Source of the DNA: Saprospiraceae bacterium
GTDB lineage: Bacteria; Bacteroidota; Bacteroidia; Chitinophagales; Saprospiraceae
Reading direction: 5' to 3'
Length of the DNA stretch: 41,392 nucleotides
Assembly: GCA_022841345.1 (NCBI GenBank)
Contig: JALHRR010000044.1
Coordinates: forward strand, 1 to 41,392
Positions 1-7,697 of the stretch are shown here, one piece after another. The notes beneath the pieces were generated by a model that saw only the letters and a list, made by a program, of their open reading frames with translations, searched no databases and was not told the DNA's origin. Within the stretch, counting starts at the first letter, position 1. Every line of letters starts with the position of its first letter. A program made the position numbers and the translations under genes.

Positions 1-1
1 T

Positions 2-1591
2 AATTTTATTGGTGATCTTCATGGCAATTCCTCTGAGTTGATATACTTCATAGGAGTTGATGTGGAGACAGTAATTTTTTCAGGAGGAAGTCAGGGATTG
101 CATTTCTCTGAAGTTTCTTACATCAAGATTGCGAATCTCAGTTTTACATTACATACAGGCAATGCTATGAATATCGATGATGGAGGCACTTTTGAAACTC
201 CGACGCATCATATTTATATTGAAAATTGTCAGTTCTATAATATGGGAGCCAGCGGGAATAATGATTTTCTAAAAATGTCCGGTGTAGATGATTTCGAAGT
301 CTGGGATTGCACATTTGCAAATGGTGCAGCCGGTGGAAGCGGGATCGATATGGTGGGATGCCATGAAGGATGGTTCCATCATAATACTTTCAATGACATG
401 GGATCAAATTGTATTCAGGCTAAAGGAGGCACACAGCATATTGTGATTTCTCACAACTGGTTTGAAAATGGTGGACAGCGGTCGCTTAATTTGGGAGGAA
501 GCACGGGGTTAGAATTTTTCAGACCACAGAATGCAACTTTTGAAGCAGCTGACATTGATGTGTATGCAAATGTTTTTATCGGAAGTACTGCACCCATAGC
601 TTATGTGGGATGTTTACGGGTTCATGTTGTAAACAATACAATCATCACTCCCGGCAACTGGATTATCAGGATTTTGCAGGAGACGGTTGATCCGGAGCGG
701 TTTGAACCATGTGGGGATAATTCCTTTGTGAACAATCTGGTTTACTATACAAGTTCAATTTCAACACATGTGAATGTTGGTGGAAATACTGCTCCAGGTA
801 CATTTGTTTTTAGCAATAATCTTTGGTATAATGCATCTAATCCCGGCAATTCAACACCCAATCTTCCGGTAACTGAGTCGAATCCTGTCGTCGGTCAGAA
901 TCCGGCTTTCGAAGATTTCCAGGATGATGACTTTCATCTTACCCTCAATAGTCCGGCGAAGGATGCAGGTACCGTGACCAGTTTTAATATAGATTTTGAT
1001 GGAAATGCCAGACCTCAGGGAGCTGCATTTGATATTGGAGCATTCGAATATCCGGGATTTCTGGTAGTTGATTGGGCTGATTTTCATTTGGAATCAGATG
1101 CATCAGGGTCTGTTATTTTAAATTGGTCGACCCTATCTGAAGTAAATTCTCTGAAATTTGAAGTTATGCGCTCAGCCACAGGAGCAAAATGGGAATCATT
1201 GAGCAGTTTTCCTGCTTCAACACACCCACATTCCAGAAATGATTATACATGGATAGATAATAGACCTCTCAAGGGTCTTTCTTATTACCGGATCAAAGAA
1301 ACGGATCAGGATGGTTATGAACATTTTTCAAAGACACTCAGCAACTTCAAAGAATCCGAAGGGAGATCTGTGCTCATTTATCCCAATCCATTTCAATCAC
1401 ATCTGGATTTGACTGCTGACTTGTTTTTTGAGGGTGACATAATCATTCGGGATACGCTGGGAAGAGTCTTTTATCAGCAGAAATCCGGTTCTTCGGATGG
1501 ACGCCAAATCCGCCTTGATTTAGATCACTTGCCGGGTGGAATGTATGTCCTGGAATATGCTGAACATTACTATAAAATATTGAAGGATTGA
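2..1591 (+). CDS. Secreted right-handed beta-helix protein with choice-of-anchor Q region and T9SS type A sorting domain (5' partial)
   Basis: The reading frame is open to the left edge, so the N-terminus and signal peptide lie outside the window; a TTG at 38 is only an internal codon. The visible ~530 residues begin with short repeated beta-strand units rich in N, G and H (for example HIYIENCQFYNMG, HIVISHNWFENGG), typical of pectate-lyase-like parallel beta-helices. Next comes a segment ending SPAKDAGT...DFDGNARP...DIGAFEY, which matches the choice-of-anchor Q pattern. A fibronectin-like linker follows (LNWSTLSEVNSLKFEV). The last ~75 residues (IYPNPFQSHLDL ... LPGGMYVLEY) form a T9SS type A sorting domain, so the protein should be exported across the outer membrane and held at the surface or released. 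The ligand is unknown; polysaccharide binding or cleavage is a guess from the fold. A hairpin with a T-run follows the stop. Confidence 0.85.
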   Translation, partial: NFIGDLHGNSSELIYFIGVDVETVIFSGGSQGLHFSEVSYIKIANLSFTLHTGNAMNIDDGGTFETPTHHIYIENCQFYNMGASGNNDFLKMSGVDDFEVWDCTFANGAAGGSGIDMVGCHEGWFHHNTFNDMGSNCIQAKGGTQHIVISHNWFENGGQRSLNLGGSTGLEFFRPQNATFEAADIDVYANVFIGSTAPIAYVGCLRVHVVNNTIITPGNWIIRILQETVDPERFEPCGDNSFVNNLVYYTSSISTHVNVGGNTAPGTFVFSNNLWYNASNPGNSTPNLPVTESNPVVGQNPAFEDFQDDDFHLTLNSPAKDAGTVTSFNIDFDGNARPQGAAFDIGAFEYPGFLVVDWADFHLESDASGSVILNWSTLSEVNSLKFEVMRSATGAKWESLSSFPASTHPHSRNDYTWIDNRPLKGLSYYRIKETDQDGYEHFSKTLSNFKESEGRSVLIYPNPFQSHLDLTADLFFEGDIIIRDTLGRVFYQQKSGSSDGRQIRLDLDHLPGGMYVLEYAEHYYKILKD

Positions 1592-1644
1592 GGGATGAAG
1601 TCTCTTGAAATAGAAATCACCTTAAAATCTGGTTTTGTATTGTT

Positions 1645-1709
1645 GAACACCTTCGGAGTTCGGGTAGGTTGGTGGTTTTACCCCGAGCTGCGCTTCACTT
1701 GCACGGGGT
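1645..1709. repeat. Two hairpin-forming segments in a convergent spacer
   Basis: Two inverted repeats lie between convergent genes. The first (1645-1661) pairs GAACACC with GGAGTTC with one mismatch around a TTC loop. The second (1680-1709) pairs ACCCCG with CGGGGT. Together with the next hairpin they form a three-stem block resembling intergenic palindromic repeats that I recall from many Bacteroidota genomes; that resemblance is from memory. Confidence 0.5.
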
Positions 1710-1719
1710 TATTTACATT

Positions 1720-1742
1720 AAACTCCATTCGGAGTTTTTTTT
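1720..1742 (+). terminator. Rho-independent terminator after the beta-helix gene
   Basis: AAACTCC pairs perfectly with GGAGTTT around an ATTC loop and runs straight into eight T residues on the plus strand. It lies about 130 bp after the stop of the beta-helix gene, in the correct orientation to end that transcript. Confidence 0.65.
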
Positions 1743-1814
1743 AAGACAGAAAAAGCGTGTTAATTCAGAAAAATATTCTTGATTCCAATAAACTACCCCT
1801 TTCAATAGCTGTTC

Positions 1815-1876
1815 CGCTTTAACGCTTTAACGCTTTAACGCTTTAACGCTTTAACGCTTTAACGCTTTAACGCTTT
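1815..1876. repeat. Tandem octamer repeat (CGCTTTAA, about 7.75 copies)
   Basis: The octamer CGCTTTAA is repeated seven times without interruption, followed by a partial CGCTTT. It lies in the spacer between convergent genes. Degenerate AACGCC(T/C) units continue the pattern for another ~35 bp. Perfect arrays of this kind are prone to slippage, so copy number may vary between strains. Confidence 0.9.
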
Positions 1877-1946
1877 CCACTAGCTGCTAACTCAACGCCT
1901 CAACGCCTTAACCGGCTGTTAACGTGGCTGTTAATGTGGCTATTAT

Positions 1947-1978
1947 CGATTAACCGATTCCCCGATTAACCGATTCCC
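1947..1978. repeat. 16-bp tandem duplication
   Basis: The unit CGATTAACCGATTCCC is present twice, head to tail, immediately before the 3' end of the thiolase gene. Each unit itself contains CGATT twice. Confidence 0.8.
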
Positions 1979-1983
1979 CAAGC

Positions 1984-3192
1984 CTACACCCTTTCAATTA
2001 CAACAGCATATCCCTGACCCACCCCAATACACATCGTACAAAGTGCATATTTTTTCTTTTCCAGTTGAAGTTGAAGTGCTGCAGTCCAAATAAGTCTTGC
2101 GCCGCTCATACCCAGAGGATGACCTAAAGCGATGGCACCGCCATTTGGATTGATTCTGGGATCCTCATCTTCCAGTCCCATATTTCTGGTGCATGCCAGT
2201 ACCTGAGCTGCAAAAGCTTCATTTAATTCAATGACATCCATTTGATCTAATGTGAGATTTGCTCGTTTGAGTGCCAGTTGGGAAGCGCCGACAGGGCCTA
2301 TTCCCATAATATGGGGTTCGACCCCAATCACGGCAGAAGAAATAATGCGGGCAGTTGGCGTCAATCTGTTTTCTTTGACGGCGGATTCAGAGGCAAGAAT
2401 CATAGCTGCAGCCCCATCATTGAGACCGGAGGCATTTCCCGCTGTGACAGTGCCATCTTTCCGGAAAGCTGGCTTGAGAGTAGAAAGTTTTTCTAGTGTA
2501 GTACCTGCTTTGATGAACTCATCCTGATTAAAATGAATGGGTTCCGCTTTTTTTCGGGGGATGGATAGGGGGATTATTTCTTTTTGCAAACGACCGTTTG
2601 CTGTAGCTTCCGCAGCTTTCATCTGGCTTCGAAATGCATATATATCCTGATCCTCACGGTAAATTTTATAAATATCTGCAAGATTTTCAGCGGTTTCGCC
2701 CATAGCATCCGTTCCATACATTCCCTGCATTTTTGGATTGATAAAACGCCAGCCAAAACTGCTGTCAAATAATTCCATATCTCTGCCAAAAGGAGTAGAA
2801 GTCTTGGACATTACCCAGGGAGCTCTTGTCATATGCTCGACACCTCCTGCCATGACCAAATTAGCATCTCCGCATTGAATAGCCCTGTGTGCATGAACCA
2901 CTGCGGACATGCCTGAAGCGCAAAGTCGGTTGACAGTTTCGCCTGGAACACTCACCGGTAGTCCGGCTAGCAATAGCGACATTCTGGCTACATTTCTATT
3001 GTCTTCTCCGGCTTGATTTGCGCAGCCTAAAATAACTTCGTCATATTGATCAGGGGATATGCCGGTTTGTTTTTTGAAAAGGTGCTCAATCACCAGTGCT
3101 GCCATATCATCGGTGCGAATGGAAGATAATGAACCGCCTAAGCTGCCGATGGGCGTGCGAATGCCATCTATAATGAATGTGCCGGATGCCAT
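1984..3192 (-). CDS. Thiolase, 3-oxoadipyl-CoA/acetyl-CoA acyltransferase type
   Basis: This is a complete 402-residue thiolase, normal for the family. The nucleophile Cys91 lies in NRLCASGM, the catalytic His358 in NGGAIALGHPLG, and the second catalytic Cys388 in CIGVGQG. The middle segment (MGETAENLADIYKI.REDQD.YAFRSQ) resembles PcaF/PaaJ 3-oxoadipyl-CoA thiolases more than PhaA/AtoB. The likely reaction is thiolytic cleavage of a 3-oxoacyl-CoA, giving acetyl-CoA and a shortened acyl-CoA in the cytosol. No other aromatic-degradation gene is adjacent, so the exact substrate (3-oxoadipyl-CoA, acetoacetyl-CoA or a fatty-acid intermediate) is open. It starts at an ATG and appears to be transcribed alone. 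Confidence 0.9.
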   Translation of the reverse strand: MASGTFIIDGIRTPIGSLGGSLSSIRTDDMAALVIEHLFKKQTGISPDQYDEVILGCANQAGEDNRNVARMSLLLAGLPVSVPGETVNRLCASGMSAVVHAHRAIQCGDANLVMAGGVEHMTRAPWVMSKTSTPFGRDMELFDSSFGWRFINPKMQGMYGTDAMGETAENLADIYKIYREDQDIYAFRSQMKAAEATANGRLQKEIIPLSIPRKKAEPIHFNQDEFIKAGTTLEKLSTLKPAFRKDGTVTAGNASGLNDGAAAMILASESAVKENRLTPTARIISSAVIGVEPHIMGIGPVGASQLALKRANLTLDQMDVIELNEAFAAQVLACTRNMGLEDEDPRINPNGGAIALGHPLGMSGARLIWTAALQLQLEKKKYALCTMCIGVGQGYAVVIERV

Positions 3193-3365
3193 ATTGTATG
3201 AATTAATTCGGGGGCGAAGTTAAAGGTTTTGGTTAGAAGTAAATTCAATTTCAAACAAACTAATATTATGGTGAGTTCGGTAGATTCTGGAGCTTTTGGT
3301 TTTGTCATGAATTTTGCTCAAAGGCAGTCAAAATTCACGCCAAAACTGTATATTTTAGATTCTTT

Positions 3366-3413
3366 ACCCTGGACTGCATCCAGGGTTACAAAGATTTTGC
3401 CACTCTGTGGCAA
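3366..3413. repeat. Pair of perfect hairpins in the thiolase upstream region
   Basis: Two perfect inverted repeats lie 10 bp apart: ACCCTGGA/TCCAGGGT with a 5-nt loop (3366-3386) and TTGCCAC/GTGGCAA with a 3-nt loop (3397-3413). Neither has a T-run on either strand, so ordinary intrinsic termination is unlikely. They sit between two leftward genes, about 60-110 bp beyond the LytTR regulator stop. They may be transcript-end structures or a dispersed repeat. Confidence 0.55.
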
Positions 3414-3472
3414 TTATTTCCTTAATTTCAAATTTCGGGATTTGCCGTCGAACACACGTAATATAAGGATGG

Positions 3473-4210
3473 TTATTTCCCTGCCAGCCATTTTTTGAAT
3501 AAGGCTGACTTCTCTGAGCTGACAATCGCCTCAATGTCTATTTCAGGAGTTAATTGTACGAGTAATTTTGATTTGGGCAAAGTTCTGATTGAATCAATGG
3601 CCGAATGGCATACCAAAAACTTCCTGTTGAGCCGGAAGAAATTCAATTTATGTAATTCATTTTCAAGGTGATCCAGAGATGGATCTAAAGCAAATTTTCG
3701 CTTGTCTTTTGTAACCAGAAAGGTAGATTTATCCTGACTGAATATGTATGCAATATCCGAATACTCTATCACATGCAATTTTTGTCCCAGACGAAGCACA
3801 AATCTGGACTTGCCGGCATCAGCTATCATATTTGATTCCTCAATATCTTCCCGGTGTGTTTTTCTAAATCTGGCTATTGCTCTTTGGAGATTTTCAGCCT
3901 TCACAGGTTTAAGAATATAGTCCAGTGCCAGTACTTCAAATGCCTTAAGTGCAAACTGATCGTAAGCCGTCACAAAGATTACCGGGCAGGGCATTTCATA
4001 TCGTTTCAAGAGATCGAAACTGGTTCCATCTGTGAGTTCAATATCCATAAAGACAAGATCAGGTGCCTCATGCTTACTAAAATAATCCAGTGATAACTGA
4101 ACGCCTTCCAGCACTTTTTGGACCTCAAAGTCCGGAGCATGCTCAGTCAAAAGGTCTATAAGACGATCTGCAGCCAATGCCTCATCTTCAATTATTACAA
4201 TGTTGATCAT
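3473..4210 (-). CDS. LytTR-family response regulator
   Basis: A 245-residue protein. The N-terminal receiver domain (about 1-120) has the acidic cluster E8-D9-E10, phospho-acceptor Asp56 (LVFMDIEL), Thr81 (VTAYD) and Lys101 (ILKPV). The C-terminal LytTR DNA-binding domain (about 140-245) contains the usual FFRLNRKFLV segment. Its start overlaps the stop of the upstream sensor kinase gene by 4 bp, so the two are translationally coupled and almost certainly cognate. The protein should bind DNA after phosphorylation by the kinase; targets are not evident, though autoregulation is common in this family. Confidence 0.92.
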   Translation of the reverse strand: MINIVIIEDEALAADRLIDLLTEHAPDFEVQKVLEGVQLSLDYFSKHEAPDLVFMDIELTDGTSFDLLKRYEMPCPVIFVTAYDQFALKAFEVLALDYILKPVKAENLQRAIARFRKTHREDIEESNMIADAGKSRFVLRLGQKLHVIEYSDIAYIFSQDKSTFLVTKDKRKFALDPSLDHLENELHKLNFFRLNRKFLVCHSAIDSIRTLPKSKLLVQLTPEIDIEAIVSSEKSALFKKWLAGK

Positions 4211-7041
4211 TTATGAATGATTGGAATTCTGACTTCAAAGTACTGATTATCATTAAGTATTTCAAACTTGTCAGGATAATACTGCTGATATCTCTCCCTT
4301 AAACTACTCAGTCCGAATCCGGTAGATTCTGAGGGACCGAACTTTGGCTGAATATTATTTTTTACAGAAATGAAATTTTCTGTTCTCACTACAAGTACAT
4401 TCAGCGGTTTGGAAACAGATACTACATTATGCTTAACAGCATTTTCAAGAAGTAATTGTAAAGTAAAAGGAATGAGATGACCTTTGAAGTCTGTGATATT
4501 AATGTCAAGATTTAAAGCATTTCCAAAACGCTGTTTTAAAAGGTAATAGTAGCGTTCCAGAATATAAAACTCTTTTTCCATTGTAATGATATCATTGTCT
4601 TTGATCTGAACTATTTCCCTGTAAAAATCAGAAAGTGTTTCCAGAAATTTTTCAGCAGCAGCAGGCTGTTTTGGAATCAGGGCAGCCAAAACATTGAAAG
4701 AATTAAATAAAAAATGGGGATTAATCTGACTGGCCAGCAAATCATACCGATATTCTGAAATTTGATTTTTAAGTGATGCTTCCTTTTCAATTCTATTTTC
4801 ACGCATCCTGACAATTAAAATTGCAATGAATCCCAGGAATAAAGAAAGTGGAAGCCAAAACCATACCTGATTCCAAAAAGGTGGATTGATTTTGAAGGTA
4901 AAATTATCTTCATTAAAAATGTGAAAGTCAGGATGTAGTGAAGCCTGAATTCGGAATTTATATTCCCCCGGCTGCAGGCCTGAAAAATTAATGATTTTAT
5001 CAGTAGTATAGGTCCATGTAGTATCCGCACCAAGTAAATGATATCTGTAAAAAATCTGTCCGGGATCGTTCCATTGTAAACCTTTATATTGAAAGCTCAT
5101 ATAATTCTGATCATAAGGAAAGACCGCATTTACAAATGGATCAACTGTTTTTCCCATGCATGTTATCTTGTGTAACCATAATTCCGGGCGACTAATCTCA
5201 GGGTTGGAGATGACAACAGGATGCAGAATGAAATCATGGATTGCCCAAATTTGATTCTGACGATCAATAGTGAATAAATTAAGAACATTGCTTTCATCCT
5301 GATTTTCCTGAGTCCAGAAAGGAAAGAACAGACTATCACCGGACAGCTTTGCATCTATACCATATTGACTCCAGACAAATACATTACCGTAGGCATCTAG
5401 TTTAATAGCATTGTTATTATTGCTTCTTAAGCCTTGTGCCATTGTAAAGTGTGTCATTGATTTTCCGGAAAGTCTGTAGATTCCATGATCTGCGGAAGCT
5501 GCCCAGACTTCTTTTCCATTGCCATCTAAGGCTATACTATAGTATGTCCCGCTTTTCAACTGATCCGGAATTTTCTGATTAATTTTGCCAAGATGATCCA
5601 ATTGCATGATCCCTTTTCCATCAGTCGCTGCCCAAATACTGCCATCAGCTGCTGCTTTGATATCGTAGATAAAATTGGCTCCGGGACTTCCTGTAAAACT
5701 TAAAGATTCAAACCGGAGTTTCTTTTCTGATTTATGCGCAAAATATATTCCGCCCAATGTGCAGAACCAATAGTGATTAATATCCTCTTCTATAGCGAGG
5801 ATATTGTCATTCATGAGCCCGTCTTTGGGTCCAAATTTGATTAATGCGCCGCTATTGTTGTCATACCTGTAAAGTCCCTGTCCCAGTGTTCCAATCCACA
5901 GATTTTCTTTTGAATCGGGAAAAAGACTCACAACGTTCAATCCTGAAAATAATGTCATCTCCCTGTAAACTCCTGATTCATCTATTCTCCCTATTCCCTT
6001 ATCATGACCTATCAGAAATGCAGATGAATTCTGATAAGCGATAGCCTGCACCTTTTTGTTGGAAGGAATGAGATATGTAACTGTCTCCGGATAAATTAAA
6101 TGCAGCGTTTCTTTTATCTTGTCTATTAGCCATAATTTACCTTTCCTGCCTTTTGCGAGTATGGAGAATGACAATTCCTCCCGTAGATTTTTTCGAACGG
6201 AGTTAGCAATTTTGGCGTCTTGTAAAATCAATTTACCGGTTGAATTCAGAATGGCCAGCTCTCCACTCTTGTATTTTAAAGCAAGTATACTTCCCTCATC
6301 CCACTTGAAGTCCGGATGAATGATGTCTAAATTTGAAATATTGACAGAAGCAAAACCAAAGTCGTAATATGCAATCCACATGCGGTCTTCAGAGTAATCA
6401 AGCGCAGTAATTATTTCATCTTTTAAGCCGCTGCTTCTGGAAAGCAATTGAAATTTATAAGTGCTGTCCTGATAAGTACCTATGGCTAATCCATTGTCGG
6501 TCGCGAGCCAGATTCTTCCCAGAGAATCCATTTCAATGTCATAAATATCATCAGAGGGAAGCCCTTTGTTTAAGTCAAAGTGAAGTGTAGGCTGCTGACC
6601 AATCACATATAATCCTTCACCGTAGGTAGCAATAAAAACGCCTGAATCACTGCTGTTTTCAATTCCCGAAACAGGAACCTGATTTTTATTTTGAAAAAAT
6701 AAAACGTCATCCAGCTTTAACGGATGGATAAGGAATTTATATACTTTCCCTGTTTTTGTACCCAACAATATATTGCCCGTTTGATCCTCTCTTATGATGA
6801 GAATGTTCTCATTTTCAGGCAAAATGGCCATTTCTTCATATGTTTTCCCGTCAAAGCTGAAGAGTTTATTTCCACACCCCATCCAGAGTAATCCTTTTTT
6901 TGATTCATAAAGAGATGTGATTTTGCCCTGGATGTTCAATTCATTTGTGGCAAAGGTTCTGCTCAACATTTGTTGAGAGAAGAGAGTAGTACTCAGTAAA
7001 CAAATCAAAAATAAGTGGAACAGAACCAAAAATTTCTTCAC
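4207..7041 (-). CDS. Two-component-propeller sensor histidine kinase (LytS/His_kinase type)
   Basis: A 944-residue membrane sensor. A signal peptide (about 1-22, ending LFSQQ) is followed by a large periplasmic region of repeated LWxG/IWxA blades (for example ENLWIGTLGQGLYRYD, GSIWAATDGKGIMQLD), typical of two-component regulator propellers. A Y_Y_Y domain lies at about 640-730 (LQPGEYKFRIQAS), then one transmembrane helix at about 735-755. The cytoplasmic kinase core has His776 in QINPHFLFNSFN, the N-box LLLENAVKHN and the G-box STGFGLSSLRERY. This is the Bacteroidota polysaccharide-sensor layout, but a single-spanning LytS-type kinase rather than a hybrid. One base separates it from the YceI-like gene upstream and it overlaps the LytTR gene downstream. 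The ligand is unknown. Confidence 0.93.
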   Translation of the reverse strand: MKKFLVLFHLFLICLLSTTLFSQQMLSRTFATNELNIQGKITSLYESKKGLLWMGCGNKLFSFDGKTYEEMAILPENENILIIREDQTGNILLGTKTGKVYKFLIHPLKLDDVLFFQNKNQVPVSGIENSSDSGVFIATYGEGLYVIGQQPTLHFDLNKGLPSDDIYDIEMDSLGRIWLATDNGLAIGTYQDSTYKFQLLSRSSGLKDEIITALDYSEDRMWIAYYDFGFASVNISNLDIIHPDFKWDEGSILALKYKSGELAILNSTGKLILQDAKIANSVRKNLREELSFSILAKGRKGKLWLIDKIKETLHLIYPETVTYLIPSNKKVQAIAYQNSSAFLIGHDKGIGRIDESGVYREMTLFSGLNVVSLFPDSKENLWIGTLGQGLYRYDNNSGALIKFGPKDGLMNDNILAIEEDINHYWFCTLGGIYFAHKSEKKLRFESLSFTGSPGANFIYDIKAAADGSIWAATDGKGIMQLDHLGKINQKIPDQLKSGTYYSIALDGNGKEVWAASADHGIYRLSGKSMTHFTMAQGLRSNNNNAIKLDAYGNVFVWSQYGIDAKLSGDSLFFPFWTQENQDESNVLNLFTIDRQNQIWAIHDFILHPVVISNPEISRPELWLHKITCMGKTVDPFVNAVFPYDQNYMSFQYKGLQWNDPGQIFYRYHLLGADTTWTYTTDKIINFSGLQPGEYKFRIQASLHPDFHIFNEDNFTFKINPPFWNQVWFWLPLSLFLGFIAILIVRMRENRIEKEASLKNQISEYRYDLLASQINPHFLFNSFNVLAALIPKQPAAAEKFLETLSDFYREIVQIKDNDIITMEKEFYILERYYYLLKQRFGNALNLDINITDFKGHLIPFTLQLLLENAVKHNVVSVSKPLNVLVVRTENFISVKNNIQPKFGPSESTGFGLSSLRERYQQYYPDKFEILNDNQYFEVRIPIIHK

Positions 7042-7042
7042 C

Positions 7043-7630
7043 TTATGCTTTCATTTTCATTTGTAAGTCAACTGTCAGAAGAATTTCTTCAGCAATCTTC
7101 TGGAAAACTACTTTTGGGATCTTGATCTCATAATCTGATAATAATACACCAAATTCTGATTGGATTCTAATTTGACCTTTATCAATACTGATTGTGCCTT
7201 TAATAATTTTCTCTGCCGTAATTCCCTTTAATGTCAGTTGTCCCTTTACTCTCACGGGATAAACCCCGTCTTTTGACCAGTCAACTTCTTCAATGATCTT
7301 GCCGGTAAATTGGGCATCCGGGTATTGCTGGCTTTGCATATAATTTTCATTGAAATGCTCCCGCTGCAATGGACTGTTAAATCCCTGAAAGGATGATATC
7401 TCCAGCTTGAAAGCCAGTTTTTGATCATGAAGTGTGATCACCCCTTTAATTTTATTGGTACTGGCCTCAATTTTCTCAAGTGGAGCATCTGATAGAAAGG
7501 AGATTTTTCCCTTACTCACATTTATTGTCTGAGCCTGCAAAAAATTACAGAAAATAATACATATTATACCAACCTTACATGTATATTTGATGTAATTACA
7601 GTTAGATAATATATGGCATATTTTTTGCAT
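7043..7630 (-). CDS. YceI-like periplasmic protein
   Basis: A 195-residue protein. An N-terminal hydrophobic stretch (VGIICIIFCNFLQAQ) acts as signal peptide, possibly from a later in-frame start since the first ~17 residues are polar. The rest matches the YceI lipocalin-like beta-barrel pattern: INVSKGKISFLSDAPLEKI, the HFNENYMQSQQYPDAQFTGK segment, KGQLTLKGIT and a final strand. YceI proteins bind polyisoprenoid or other amphiphilic lipids; that function is inferred from the family. It is the first gene of a three-gene leftward operon with the propeller kinase (1-bp gap) and the LytTR regulator, so it may supply or buffer a signal, or be autoregulated with them. Confidence 0.85.
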   Translation of the reverse strand: MQKICHILSNCNYIKYTCKVGIICIIFCNFLQAQTINVSKGKISFLSDAPLEKIEASTNKIKGVITLHDQKLAFKLEISSFQGFNSPLQREHFNENYMQSQQYPDAQFTGKIIEEVDWSKDGVYPVRVKGQLTLKGITAEKIIKGTISIDKGQIRIQSEFGVLLSDYEIKIPKVVFQKIAEEILLTVDLQMKMKA

Positions 7631-7697
7631 ATGTTTTTATTATTGTTTCACTGAAGCCTTGAAATGAATTAAGCAAGGTGTTAAAATTAAGAAAACT

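Noticed and set aside
3229-3498. 89-codon plus-strand ORF upstream of the thiolase
   Set aside because: It runs through the two hairpins and into the 3' end of the LytTR gene on the other strand; the translation has no recognisable domain.
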